The position numbers and the translations under genes were made by a program. A stretch of 64,000 nt of DNA from Acidobacteria bacterium Ga0074141 (GTDB lineage: Bacteria > Acidobacteriota > Blastocatellia > Pyrinomonadales > Pyrinomonadaceae). The notes under the pieces are model-generated. The model had not been told where the DNA came from and made no database searches. It saw only the letters and a program-made list of their open reading frames with translations. Numbering within the stretch: position 1 is the stretch's first letter; every line of letters begins with the position of its first letter. Below are positions 34,517 to 44,284 of this stretch, one piece after another. The stretch spans positions 620,001 through 684,000 of the forward strand of contig LNDP01000024.1 of the NCBI GenBank assembly GCA_001464665.1. Direction: 5' to 3'.

Positions 34517-35383
34517 TTACTTGACGAACTTACCTATGCGATCGAGCCGCGGATGCGTCAGGCAGCCGACCATGCTTCCGTTCGAAGCTCCGCGGTCGCA
34601 CGACCAATAAACGAACATTGCCCGGCCGATGACAAGCTCCCGCGGGACGAAACCCCAAACGCGGCTGTCCTCGCTATCGTCGCGGGCATCGCCGAGCACA
34701 AAGAAATTATCGGGCGGGACGACCATCGTCTTACCCTCGACGGCAAATTCGTAGCTAGAGGTCGGCAGCCGCCGCCCCGCACGAACGGCGTCCATGGTTG
34801 TCTTGCTGTAATAGACGGTCCACTTCGCATTCGGGTCTTTCTCCTCAAACTCGAGCGTCTCAAGTTGCGAGATATTGTTCGGAGCATCGCCAACAACGCG
34901 ATTTTCGGCCAGCGGCTCGCCATTGATGTAAACACGATTATTGCGAAATTCGACCGTCTCCCCCGGCAGCCCGATGACACGCTTTACGTAGTTGATCTGA
35001 TAGGCCTTGAGCGGCGGATTGGAACCGCGAAAGCGGTCGCGGTCGGGCCGTGCCCGGTTTCCGGGATACTTAAAAACGATGATGTCGCCGCGATCGATAT
35101 TTCGCATCGGGAGAAACGGCAGCGGGTCGCCCGCGGGGTTGAAAATGAACTTGTTTACGAGGAGATAATCGCCGACGAGGATGGTGTTCTGCATCGACCC
35201 GGTCGGGACGGTAACGGCCTGCAGGATGAACGTCATCCCGAAGAGCGCCATCACGAGCGTCACCGTAAGCGACTCAAAATACTCGCGAAAGAGCGACTTC
35301 GGCGGGCCGGTAGGCTTTTTTGCCTGCTCTTTCTCTTTTTCATCAACCTCGGCCGGTGCAACCTCAGGCTTGTCAATGCTCAT
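34517..35383 (-). CDS. lepB: signal peptidase I
   Basis: 288 residues. It removes signal peptides from secreted proteins at the outer face of the inner membrane. A polar N-terminal extension (1-35) precedes one membrane helix (about 38-58). The catalytic dyad is S63 in VPTGSMQNT and K134 in YVKRVIGLPGE. Box E-like GDARDDSEDSRVWGFVPRELVIG is present. The last 25 residues after the box (WSCDRGASNGSMVGCLTHPRLDR) contain two Cys, possibly disulfide-bonded. rnc ends 3 bp upstream, the widespread rnc-lepB pairing. Confidence 0.95.
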   Translation of the reverse strand: MSIDKPEVAPAEVDEKEKEQAKKPTGPPKSLFREYFESLTVTLVMALFGMTFILQAVTVPTGSMQNTILVGDYLLVNKFIFNPAGDPLPFLPMRNIDRGDIIVFKYPGNRARPDRDRFRGSNPPLKAYQINYVKRVIGLPGETVEFRNNRVYINGEPLAENRVVGDAPNNISQLETLEFEEKDPNAKWTVYYSKTTMDAVRAGRRLPTSSYEFAVEGKTMVVPPDNFFVLGDARDDSEDSRVWGFVPRELVIGRAMFVYWSCDRGASNGSMVGCLTHPRLDRIGKFVK

Positions 35384-35386
35384 AGC

Positions 35387-36109
35387 TTACTGTCTCTCAT
35401 CAAGATCTTTCGTTTCGGCGAGTGCCAATTCAGCCGCCGCGATCTCGGCGGCCTTTTTCGTTCGTCCCTCGGCCTCCGCCGTGCCGCCCTGCCAACTGAC
35501 GCGAACGTGAAACGTCCGGTCGTGCGGCGGGCCCTCCTCTTTGGTCGTTCGGTATTCCGGCAGCGGAAACCCGGCACCCTGAAGCCGCTCTTGAAGCAGC
35601 GATTTGAAATCTACCGAGTCCGCAGGACTTGCCGCGGCAACACGCTCCCCGAAAAGCTTTAGCGTCACATCGCGTGCGGCCGGGTACCCGCCATCGAGAA
35701 ACACGGCGCCTACAACGGCCTCGAACGCGTCCGAGATCAACGCCGATTTATCGCGCCCGCCCGACTTTTCCTCAGCCGTCCCGAGCAACAAGGCCTCCCC
35801 CAGCCCGAGCTCGCGTGCGATCGCCTCAAATGCCTTTGCACTGACAAGCTGATGCTTCATCTGCGTCAGCGCTCCCTCGTGCGAATGCGGATGCCGCGTG
35901 TAAAGCTCCTCGGCGACGACCAGCCCAAGAACTGCATCACCGAGAAACTCAAGCGTCTCATAGTCGTCGCTCGTACTTCGGGGCTCGCTGCGGACTTCGC
36001 GGCCGGCTTCGCGTTCGGTCGCGACCGAACTGTGCGTCAGCGCGCGTCGAAGAAGTTCGGGGTCTGCAAACCGGTGTCCGATCCTCTCTTCAAGCTCCGT
36101 AGTGCTCAT
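35387..36109 (-). CDS. rnc: ribonuclease III
   Basis: 240 residues from the ATG at 36109; a GTG three codons earlier (36118) is possible. It cuts double-stranded RNA during rRNA and mRNA processing. The catalytic domain has the signature ETLEFLGDAVLGLVVAEELY and the second acidic site DAFEAVVGAVFLDGG. The dsRNA-binding domain begins DFKSLLQERLQGAGFPLPEY and ends with the basic GRTKKAAEIAAAELAL. An insert EAGREVRSEPRSTSD sits before the signature helix. Upstream of lepB in the same operon. It is a candidate to process the long hairpins of the intercistronic elements. Confidence 0.95.
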   Translation of the reverse strand: MSTTELEERIGHRFADPELLRRALTHSSVATEREAGREVRSEPRSTSDDYETLEFLGDAVLGLVVAEELYTRHPHSHEGALTQMKHQLVSAKAFEAIARELGLGEALLLGTAEEKSGGRDKSALISDAFEAVVGAVFLDGGYPAARDVTLKLFGERVAAASPADSVDFKSLLQERLQGAGFPLPEYRTTKEEGPPHDRTFHVRVSWQGGTAEAEGRTKKAAEIAAAELALAETKDLDERQ

Positions 36110-36149
36110 CGTGGCCACGGATTAGTTTAAGCCGTCGTACAGCAAATAC

Positions 36150-36180
36150 AAAACCGGACGCCCTTTTGAAGGACGTCCGG
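36150..36180 (-). terminator. terminator after the 386-aa secreted protein
   Basis: CCGGACG (36154-36160) pairs with CGTCCGG (36174-36180), with CCTT/AAGG inside; on the minus strand it is followed by TTTTGTATTT. Confidence 0.75.
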
Positions 36181-36227
36181 CCGATCGTTAGATAGTGTCC
36201 GTAGCTTTTTCAAGCCTTTCCGGCAAG

Positions 36228-37388
36228 TTAGTTACCCGAAGCGGTATCGGTCGAGGTATCAGCGGCGGTCGGCGATTCGATGACGACCGGCGTGACCTCT
36301 GAGGTCGGGTTCGGCATCGGCTTCTGGATCGTCGATGCGATGAACTCGTCCACTCCCGTTTCCTTCTCAAAGCGAACGTTATAGAGCGTCTTTACGTTGT
36401 TGTAAAGCCCGTCGCGGTAAGCCTTGGAAGCGGCATCTGCCTTCGTGTTCTTATAAGCACGGGCATAAGCATCAACTCCGCGTTCGGCGGTAGCCTTAAG
36501 AAGGCCTTCCTTTGCCGCGATCTCGGTGTCCTTGGCGATCTTCTCCTCGTCGGTCGTCAAGGAATTGCGGGCAACGATCATTTCCTTGACCTGATCCGCA
36601 AGCTTGGTCACCTCTTCGAAGTAATAGTCGCCGATTGCCCCGTAAACGGCCGGATTCGATTTACCAACCGGCATCTGGGTCAGTTCAAAGTAATCGACCA
36701 AACCAGCTTTCTTGTCGCCCTGGCCGTAAAACTTAACGTAGGCCTTTGCATAGGTAAGGTCGGCAATGACCTGTTCTTTGGTGCCTTCAAATTCAAACAC
36801 ACCGAATGCGTCCTGGCCGGCCCTGTTCTTCTTTGTCGCGGCGGTTCCGCTGCGAAGCATCGAAAGGGCCTTGTCAGCCATCATCAGCGAATCTGAATTA
36901 AAAGCGTTGTTCTTCTTGGGCGGAGCTGCTTCAAAAAGTGCTGCCTGCCCGAGCGGGATGATCACATTGAGGATTCGCGGGTCACTCGGAGCGATCGACT
37001 GAATTTCCTTGGCAGCGGCAAAGGCCTCAGCCCAGTTCTTGTTCTGGCCGCCGACGGCTGCGTCATACTTCTGGAAGAGCGGGCTAAGCTTCTGGTCGAG
37101 CTCATACTGAGCAACGTCCTTTTCCCACTGCGGCATTAACGGCTTGACCCAATCGACAAAAGCCTTGGCAGAATCGCAATTGCCATACTTCTCTAGGTAC
37201 TGTTTACCAGCATCGACCGCTACCTTAAGCGTCGAAAGCTTGCCGTAATTCGCAGTCACCTTTTCATAGAGAGCGTTCATCCCGTCGAAATCTTCACACG
37301 GGTCCTGAGCCGAAACGGTCGAGCTTCCGGCGGCCATAAATACCGCCAAAAGTGCCGAAATACCTACATATCTAATGATCGTTTTCAT
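36228..37388 (-). CDS. secreted helical-repeat hypothetical protein, 386 aa
   Basis: Start at ATG 37388, preceded by TTGGAGGAAG; the upstream frame is not needed. Signal peptide IRYVGISALLAVFMAAGSSTVSA, mature start QDPCEDFDG. The mature protein is nearly all helical with TPR-like features (NKNWAEAFAAAKEIQSIAPSDPRI, DYYFEEVTKLADQVKEMI, GVDAYARAYKNTKADA) and a short Thr/Ser-rich C-terminal tail. Its two early Cys (DPCEDFD and YGNCDSA) could pair. Role unknown; presumably a periplasmic or surface scaffold. Monocistronic, ended by a terminator. Confidence 0.8.
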   Translation of the reverse strand: MKTIIRYVGISALLAVFMAAGSSTVSAQDPCEDFDGMNALYEKVTANYGKLSTLKVAVDAGKQYLEKYGNCDSAKAFVDWVKPLMPQWEKDVAQYELDQKLSPLFQKYDAAVGGQNKNWAEAFAAAKEIQSIAPSDPRILNVIIPLGQAALFEAAPPKKNNAFNSDSLMMADKALSMLRSGTAATKKNRAGQDAFGVFEFEGTKEQVIADLTYAKAYVKFYGQGDKKAGLVDYFELTQMPVGKSNPAVYGAIGDYYFEEVTKLADQVKEMIVARNSLTTDEEKIAKDTEIAAKEGLLKATAERGVDAYARAYKNTKADAASKAYRDGLYNNVKTLYNVRFEKETGVDEFIASTIQKPMPNPTSEVTPVVIESPTAADTSTDTASGN

Positions 37389-37494
37389 TTGTGTAACTTC
37401 CTCCAAAACCTGCTTGTTACTAACCTCTCTGAAACCGAGAAACATCGAATCGGTTTCGCGTGAAATCTGATGTATCGCAAGAAAAAATAGTTGC

Positions 37495-37521
37495 TAAAAA
37501 ATCGGGGCTTACTATAAGCCC
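37495..37521 (-). terminator. terminator after the penicillin-binding protein
   Basis: GGGCTTA (37505-37511) pairs with TAAGCCC (37515-37521) around three bases; on the minus strand a T6 run follows. A second GC hairpin (GGGGACATAACCCC) lies just upstream at 37525-37538. It also sits in the leader of the next minus-strand gene, so it could act as an attenuator. Confidence 0.7.
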
Positions 37522-37638
37522 ATCGGGGACATAACCCCGTCCTCCATGAAATAGCAATGACCAACAATAATCATTTATTGCGGGAATTGATGTCAAGCGA
37601 AAACGCGAAAAACTCGATTTGACCGAGCAACACGCTCA

Positions 37639-39636
37639 TCAGTTACGCACGACGCGCGGACGCGGCTTTTCCTTGGCGGCGGTGCTTGGCTTTGCTTTGG
37701 GAGCGGGTTTCTTGGCTGTTGGCTTGGCCTTTGCCGGTGTAGTTCGGCTCTTTGCGGGAGCTTTTGCTGGGGCTTTTGCACTTGCTTTCTTTGCCGGAGC
37801 CGTTGCGGGCTTTTTAGCGGCGGGCTTAGCATTGCTTTTTGCCGGAGCCTTTGCATTGGCGGCTGGCTTTTTGGCGGCCGGGGCCTTGGTGTTTGCCGCA
37901 GGCTTTCTTGCCGTATTGGCCGCCGGTTTCTTCGCGGCAGAGTTTCTTGCGGCAGCGGTGTTCCTGGGTGCGGTCGGTTTTGCCTTTGCTGGAGTATTCG
38001 TGGCGGCGGCTCTCGGCCGCGTAGCCGGTGTTCGTGCCGGTGCGTTGACGGGGCGGGAATCTGCTTTCTTGACCACCGGGGCTGCGGGCTTTGCTGCAGG
38101 GCGAACCGGAGTTGATGCGGCGTTACTGCGGTCGTACTCAATAACTACCGGCTTAAAGACCGGTGCAGATTGTGTCGTTCGCGTAACCCGCGGCGTTTCG
38201 GCCGGACGCTGCGAAGCTCCGGCAACGACCGTCCGCTGCGGAGCGGCTTCGGCGGCCTCATCAGTTAATTCTTCATCCTCGTCGCCGTCTTTTTCTTCAT
38301 CGCCGGCCCGAGCCGCGATCATCGCGTTGCGAGGCTGAGCCGGGCGATTGCGGAAATTTTGCAAAGCAAGGAGCCGCTGCGGATCGCGCCGAATGCGGTT
38401 GCCAAGTGCGTTATATATCTGACTGGCGATCGCTGCCGAGATGCGTCCGCGGGCGGCCTGTCCGCGGGTGATGACGACGACGGCGTAGTCCGGATCTTCG
38501 ATCGGTGCGACCGATGCGAAAAGTCCGACCCACGAGCCCTGCCCAATGCAGGAACCGGTTTTGCCGGCGACGCCGAGCGTCTGGTCCAATCCGCGGCGGG
38601 CCGTGCCGTATTCGGCGGCTCCGATCATTCCAGGGATCACTCCCAAGAGCGTCTGGTCGGGAACGTTTGCCGTGCCTCTTACCTTTGCCTGCTGGCTTGT
38701 TCGCTGACTGCGGTCGCGGGTTATCTGCGGCGTTACGCGCTTGCCGCCATTGGCGATCGTCGTCACCATTACGGCGAGCTGAAGCGGCGTTACCTCAAAG
38801 TCATCCGCGTGCGAATAGATCCGCGGATTGTTGTTACCGTAGGGCAGCTTGCCTGCATATTCGCCCTCGGCATTGATGCCGGTTGGTTGGCCGAGCCCAA
38901 GCTGTTTTGCGTACTCGATCAGTTTGTCGCTGCCAATACCGCTGCCGACGCGCTGGAAATACGGATTGTTCGAATAGGCGAGGGCATCGTCAAGATCCAT
39001 TCGTCCAGAGTCGCCGATTATCGCACCATCCTGCGTTATCCTGTTCTCATTGATGCCGGCGACGCCAGTAACAAGCTTTACGGTGGAGCACGGCTTGTAG
39101 CCTTTCTTGATGGCCCAATCCTGATTGACCATCGTCACAACGCGGCCGGTCTTTGCTTCCATTACGACGATCGTTCCGGCGCGGTCGCCAAGAGCGGTTA
39201 CCGCTGCCTGCCGGATGCCCAGATCCTCGCCCTGAGTATTATCGCGGGCGATGTTAGCTGCAGTCTCGGTCCGCAGTCCGCGTTCAAACGCCAACGCTCG
39301 TTCGCGGGCACGCCTCGCGGCTTCTGCCCGGCGGCGCTGCTCGGCAAGAGCGGCTTGCCTGCGGGCTTCCTCGGCCCTTCTGCGAGCCGTCTCCCTCCGC
39401 TGCTCGGCCGCGGTCATTTTCTTCGCGGGTTTGGCTGCGGTTCGTTTATTTTGGGCGGTTCGGGATGAGGTGGTTTTTTTCGGGGCAGCCTTTTTGGTCG
39501 CTGTCGCCTTCTTAGGATCAGGCTTTGCCGCGGTCCGTTTCTTTGTTTGGGCTGCCGAGATACCGGCGAACACAAAAACGGCTATCAAAACAATAAATCC
39601 GGAACGGCGGCAAAAAGCGATCGAAAAAAGGTTCAT
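37639..39636 (-). CDS. penicillin-binding transpeptidase with polycationic histone H1-like tails
   Basis: 665 residues. After a signal/anchor segment (12-29) comes a Lys/Ala/Thr-rich stretch (31-73), a charged helix (75-120), then the transpeptidase domain (about 145-430). Active-site motifs are S184-T-V-K187, S222-N-N and K359-T-G, so it should cross-link peptidoglycan and bind beta-lactams. From about residue 480 to the end the chain is low-complexity Ala/Lys/Pro/Arg (repeats of PAAKKPA, KAPAK), like a bacterial histone H1. No PBP dimerisation or glycosyltransferase domain is visible, so it is unlike FtsI or PBP1. A GAGGTAACGG site precedes the ATG. A terminator follows. Confidence 0.85.
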   Translation of the reverse strand: MNLFSIAFCRRSGFIVLIAVFVFAGISAAQTKKRTAAKPDPKKATATKKAAPKKTTSSRTAQNKRTAAKPAKKMTAAEQRRETARRRAEEARRQAALAEQRRRAEAARRARERALAFERGLRTETAANIARDNTQGEDLGIRQAAVTALGDRAGTIVVMEAKTGRVVTMVNQDWAIKKGYKPCSTVKLVTGVAGINENRITQDGAIIGDSGRMDLDDALAYSNNPYFQRVGSGIGSDKLIEYAKQLGLGQPTGINAEGEYAGKLPYGNNNPRIYSHADDFEVTPLQLAVMVTTIANGGKRVTPQITRDRSQRTSQQAKVRGTANVPDQTLLGVIPGMIGAAEYGTARRGLDQTLGVAGKTGSCIGQGSWVGLFASVAPIEDPDYAVVVITRGQAARGRISAAIASQIYNALGNRIRRDPQRLLALQNFRNRPAQPRNAMIAARAGDEEKDGDEDEELTDEAAEAAPQRTVVAGASQRPAETPRVTRTTQSAPVFKPVVIEYDRSNAASTPVRPAAKPAAPVVKKADSRPVNAPARTPATRPRAAATNTPAKAKPTAPRNTAAARNSAAKKPAANTARKPAANTKAPAAKKPAANAKAPAKSNAKPAAKKPATAPAKKASAKAPAKAPAKSRTTPAKAKPTAKKPAPKAKPSTAAKEKPRPRVVRN

Positions 39637-39806
39637 CCGTTACCTCAACGCTGATTATGATCTTTTCTAAGTTTGGAAGCCGAGTCCCGCTAAGGAAGAG
39701 CAATTGTTGTGAAGCGGAACTTTGCGATTCGACTGATTTTCAAGATAACATTCAATCCACGCTGTTGCAAGAGGTTTTTAAGCACTTGTTTATCTCGGTG
39801 ACCTAA

Positions 39807-41303
39807 ATGGGGTTTTTTGGTACATTTCGCGGCCGTTTGCTGCTCATTCTGGCTCTAATGCTGATAGCCACGCTCGGCGTTCAGTATTACATCAACTTGT
39901 TGATGCAGCAGGAAAACACCGAGCTCCGCGATGAGCAGACGCAAGCGATCTTTTCGGGCCTCCAACTCGGAGTTTCGAGCCTGACGCAGCAAGATCGCAT
40001 CCGCGACCTCGTTGACCAGCCCGGCCAGGCATACCTTGATGAAGGCTCGCGGCAGCGGATCCTTGATATCCTCGTTATCACGAACGAATGGCAGGTACTC
40101 GACAGCCTCACCGACACGTATCTGCCCGAAAGCGGCGAGGGCGATGAAGTTATCTACAAACGGCTCGGCGAGCTTACCGACCTTCCGCCGCTAATGAATG
40201 GCGAGCGGCTCGGCGCCGACCTCGAGCGGTTCCCTAACCGACGGACCGCCGAGAATAAGCTCCGCAACGACGAGGCTCACGCACTCCCGATCGAGACCAG
40301 CCAGGGCCGCTGGTACATAATGGTCCTGCTCCGCAATGACCGCAATGAGGCCGCAGCTCGGGCAGCACAGCCGCTGATAGTTACGCTCGGCGTTCTTTCG
40401 ATCTCAACTCTGATCACATTCCTGCTCGTCTGGCGGTTCACGCGGCCGATCGCAAATCTATCCGATGCGGCAAGACGCGTTGCCGATGGTGACCTCACCG
40501 TCCGCGTTCCGGACGACTATCGCGGTGACGAAATGGGCCGGCTCGCGATGCGGTTCAATGAAATGACCTCGGAGCTCGAGAAATCGAAGGTTCTCGAGGA
40601 GCAACTCCAGCAGGCGGAAAAGAGCGCCGTTATCGGCCGGCTCGGCTCAGCCATCGCCCACGAGATACGCAACCCGCTCAATTACATTAACCTGACGCTC
40701 GACCACCTTCGCTCGAAGTTTGCGCCCGAAGAGGAAGACCGGCAGAAGACGTTCAAAAAGCTGATCACCCAGGTCAAGGACGAGGTCGCGAGGATAAACC
40801 AGCAGATTACGGATTTTCTCAGCTATTCGCGGCCGGCGGTGGCTGACCTGAAACCGGCGGATGCGAAGGCGATCATCGAGGATTCGCTCCGGATCGTCGA
40901 AGGCACCGCGGAAGAGAACGGCATCAAGGTCGCTGTCATCGAGCACGAAAATGTGCCGCAGATCGCCGCCGATGCCGAGATGCTTCGGTCGGTCTTCAAC
41001 AACCTTTTCATAAACGCCGTACAGGCAATGGGAGCAAGCGGCGGCAACCTTACGGTCCGCATCGAGCCCGACGCGGAGCCCGGATTTGTCCGGATCGAGG
41101 TCGCCGACACGGGCAACGGCATCCCGGCCGAAAACCTCTCAAAGATATTCGAACCCTATTTTTCGACCAAAGAAACTGGGACGGGACTTGGCCTCGCGAT
41201 CGCCCAAAAAGCGATCGAAGCCCACAACGGAAGCATCGAAGTAGATTCGAGAGAAGGTGAGGGGACGACGTTTGTGGTGCGGCTAAGAGCGAGCGAAGGC
41301 TAG
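39807..41303 (+). CDS. membrane sensor histidine kinase
   Basis: 498 residues. TM1 (about 11-32), a periplasmic sensor domain (33-185), TM2 (186-207), a HAMP domain (RPIANLSDAARRVADGDLTV ... GRLAMRFNEM), then HisKA with the phospho-acceptor His in GRLGSAIAHEIRNPLNYINL. The ATPase has the N box NLFINAVQAM, G1 VADTGNGIP, F box KIFEPYFSTKE and G2 GTGLGLAI. The H box HEIRNPL and the ordering are NtrB/ZraS-like. It is followed, after repeat element F, by its presumed partner, a sigma-54 response regulator. The stop codon TAG contains the first bases of element F. Confidence 0.93.
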   Translation: MGFFGTFRGRLLLILALMLIATLGVQYYINLLMQQENTELRDEQTQAIFSGLQLGVSSLTQQDRIRDLVDQPGQAYLDEGSRQRILDILVITNEWQVLDSLTDTYLPESGEGDEVIYKRLGELTDLPPLMNGERLGADLERFPNRRTAENKLRNDEAHALPIETSQGRWYIMVLLRNDRNEAAARAAQPLIVTLGVLSISTLITFLLVWRFTRPIANLSDAARRVADGDLTVRVPDDYRGDEMGRLAMRFNEMTSELEKSKVLEEQLQQAEKSAVIGRLGSAIAHEIRNPLNYINLTLDHLRSKFAPEEEDRQKTFKKLITQVKDEVARINQQITDFLSYSRPAVADLKPADAKAIIEDSLRIVEGTAEENGIKVAVIEHENVPQIAADAEMLRSVFNNLFINAVQAMGASGGNLTVRIEPDAEPGFVRIEVADTGNGIPAENLSKIFEPYFSTKETGTGLGLAIAQKAIEAHNGSIEVDSREGEGTTFVVRLRASEG

Positions 41304-41452
41304 TGACGAGGGGCGAGGGACGAGTGACAAGTTGTTGTGAGCGGTGAGCAGTAATGAAGTTAGCGATTTTCGTGAATTGTTGTGATCAGCGGTGATGCTG
41401 AAGAGACGCTGGGTTTACACTCGTCACTCATCACTTGCCACTCATCACTAAA
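41302..41452. repeat. intercistronic short-word array, element F (period 7)
   Basis: Heptamers AGTGACG, AGGGGCG, AGGGACG, AGTGACA, AGTTGTT, GTGAGCG run 41302-41343, beginning inside the kinase stop codon. Facing them, CACTCGT, CACTCAT, CACTTGC, CACTCAT, CACTAAA run 41418-41452 up to the regulator start. The words are reverse complements of each other (AGTGACG against CACT). Confidence 0.88.
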
Positions 41453-41459
41453 AAATATT

Positions 41460-42807
<1,348 letters not shown>

Positions 42808-42812
<5 letters not shown>

Positions 42813-43053
42813 CGAGTGACGAGCCGGAACGAGTTCAGTGATGAGTGGCAAGTGGCAAGTGACGAGTGACGAGCCGGAACTAAATTAGAATAGTGGAAGA
42901 ATGGAAACGAGTTCAGTGATGAGTGGCAAGTGAAGAGTAACGAGTAGGAAGTAGTTGAGCGTTGTTGAAACCTGAGAAAGTGTGGTGTTTCACGATTCAC
43001 GATTTTCGGTTCTCAATGCACGAATTACGATTCACTATTCACACTTCACTCTT
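42808..43053. repeat. intercistronic short-word array, element G (period 7, largest copy)
   Basis: Left array: AGTGACG twice, AGCCGGA, then AGTGATG, AGTGGCA twice, AGTGACG twice, AGCCGGA (42808-42878). A second left block at 42907-42956 repeats 25-26 bp exactly (ACGAGTTCAGTGATGAGTGG onward). Right array: CACGATT twice (42991-43004), then CACGAAT, TACGATT, CACTATT, CACACTT, CACTCTT (43019-43053). It lies between the regulator and the four-helix-bundle gene and begins within the regulator stop codon. Confidence 0.9.
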
Positions 43054-43092
43054 AATGATTGTCGGAGACGTTCTGAAAGGGAGCCGTAAGAA

Positions 43093-43476
43093 ATGAACGA
43101 CGTTGGGAAAGCGTCCAGTTTCAAAGACCTGATCGTTTGGCAGAAAGGGATTTTGCTTGTGAAGCAGATCTATAAGCTTACGAGTGTCTTTCCTAGTGAA
43201 GAAAAGTTCGGCTTGATCTCCCAGCTTCGTCGGGCAGCGGTTTCGATTCCGTCAAACATCGCTGAGGGTCAGGCCCGGCGAACGACGGGTGATTTCATTC
43301 ATTTCATTTCAAACGCTGAAGGCTCCGTCGCCGAGGTCGAAACCCAGCTTCTCATCGCTGTTGAACTGAGTTTCTGCACCGAAGCTCAGGCAGAGTCGTC
43401 TCTTTCACTGACCGTCGAGATCCGCAAGATGCTGAATGCTCTTCGCCGATCGCTGGAAGGCCGAAATGCGAAGTGA
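43093..43476 (+). CDS. four-helix bundle protein (S23/IVP family)
   Basis: 127 residues. The family pattern is clear: FKDLIVWQKGILLVKQIYKLT, then FGLISQLRRAAVSIPSNIAEGQAR (in part) and FISNAEGSVAEVETQLLIA. Members fold as four-helix bundles that assemble as pentamers; some lie in rRNA intervening sequences and relatives (Avd) serve diversity-generating retroelements. No reverse transcriptase or rRNA is present here. GGGAG lies 12 bp before the ATG. The gene is bracketed by repeat elements G and H and interrupts an otherwise ordinary gene order, which looks like an insertion. Function unknown. Confidence 0.9.
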   Translation: MNDVGKASSFKDLIVWQKGILLVKQIYKLTSVFPSEEKFGLISQLRRAAVSIPSNIAEGQARRTTGDFIHFISNAEGSVAEVETQLLIAVELSFCTEAQAESSLSLTVEIRKMLNALRRSLEGRNAK

Positions 43477-43600
43477 GCGGTACTTTCGATTCGAGGGAGT
43501 TCAGATCCGACGGCTTTTTTGTTACGTTTTCCGCCGTTTGGTGCTATAAGTTTAACGTTTGAGCGGTGATTCTTGTCACTTGTCACTCACCACTCTTCAC
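43473..43600. repeat. intercistronic short-word array, element H (period 7, partly decayed)
   Basis: The left side is reduced to AGTGAGCGG at the stop codon of the four-helix-bundle gene (43473 on) and GAGCGGTGA at 43561. The right array TTGTCAC, TTGTCAC, TCACCAC, TCTTCAC spans 43573-43600. About 95 bp of unrelated sequence lies between. Confidence 0.65.
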
Positions 43601-43607
43601 TAAGCTT

Positions 43608-44234
43608 ATGGAATGGTTCTCGACATTATCGCTTGCTCTCGGCACGGCTTGGACGAGCGGGATAAACCTTTACGCGACCGTTTCGGTCCTTGGGCTTTTG
43701 CAGCGGCTTGGCGGTGTTAAGCTCCCGGGCGGCCTTGATGTCCTAGATAATTGGTGGATAATCGGCATCGCCGGCGGGCTGTATATCATCGAGTTTTTCG
43801 CCGATAAGGTCCCTTATGTCGATAGCGTCTGGGACGTCGTTCATACATTTATCCGCGTTCCGGCGGGTGCGGTGGTCGCCTATGCTGCGGTTTCCGACAT
43901 GGACCCGTCGATCGTCATTCCTGCAACGCTTATCGGCGGCGGCTTTGCATTTGCTTCTCACGGGACGAAAGCGGCGGCCCGAATGGGTGCAAATCTTTCG
44001 CCCGAACCGGTCTCAAATACCGTGCTCTCGCTTACTGAGGATGTAATAGCCATTGGCGGAGTGCTCCTTGCGGTCTTTGCCCCGATCGTCATCGCCGTAG
44101 TTCTTGTCGTATTTTCTATCGCGTTCTTTTGGTTCTTTCCAAAGATCTTGCGGGCGATCAAAAAGCTCTGGCGGGGTGTGCGGGCTTTTTTCCGCGGCGA
44201 ATCTTTATCCGACGTTGTACGCAAGGGCGGGTAG
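43608..44234 (+). CDS. DUF4126 integral membrane protein
   Basis: 208 residues from the ATG at 43608; codons before it are repeat sequence. It has about five membrane helices, with the family segments TAWTSGINLYATVSVLGLLQR, YIIEFFADKVPYVDSVWDVVHTFIRVP (in part) and FAFASHGTKAAARMGANLSPEPVSN. Function of DUF4126 is unknown. No ribosome site is visible. It precedes a DUF4349 lipoprotein by 50 bp in the same direction, and the two may act together in the envelope. Confidence 0.85.
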   Translation: MEWFSTLSLALGTAWTSGINLYATVSVLGLLQRLGGVKLPGGLDVLDNWWIIGIAGGLYIIEFFADKVPYVDSVWDVVHTFIRVPAGAVVAYAAVSDMDPSIVIPATLIGGGFAFASHGTKAAARMGANLSPEPVSNTVLSLTEDVIAIGGVLLAVFAPIVIAVVLVVFSIAFFWFFPKILRAIKKLWRGVRAFFRGESLSDVVRKGG

Positions 44235-44284
44235 GCTGGCCCGTTCTATTCACATAGTTCGTCTGAACTCGAGGAGGAATAGAT

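Noticed and set aside
37619-38338. Gly/Ala/Phe-rich plus-strand open frame resembling a membrane protein
   Set aside because: Antisense reading of the Ala/Lys/Pro repeats in the penicillin-binding protein tail.
41382-41459. In-frame N-terminal extension of the NtrC-type regulator
   Set aside because: It translates the right heptamer array of element F; the receiver domain starts directly at MARKSILVVDDE.
43093-43476. Diversity-generating retroelement (Avd-like gene)
   Set aside because: No reverse transcriptase, template repeat or variable repeat was found nearby; the protein fits the general S23/four-helix-bundle family.
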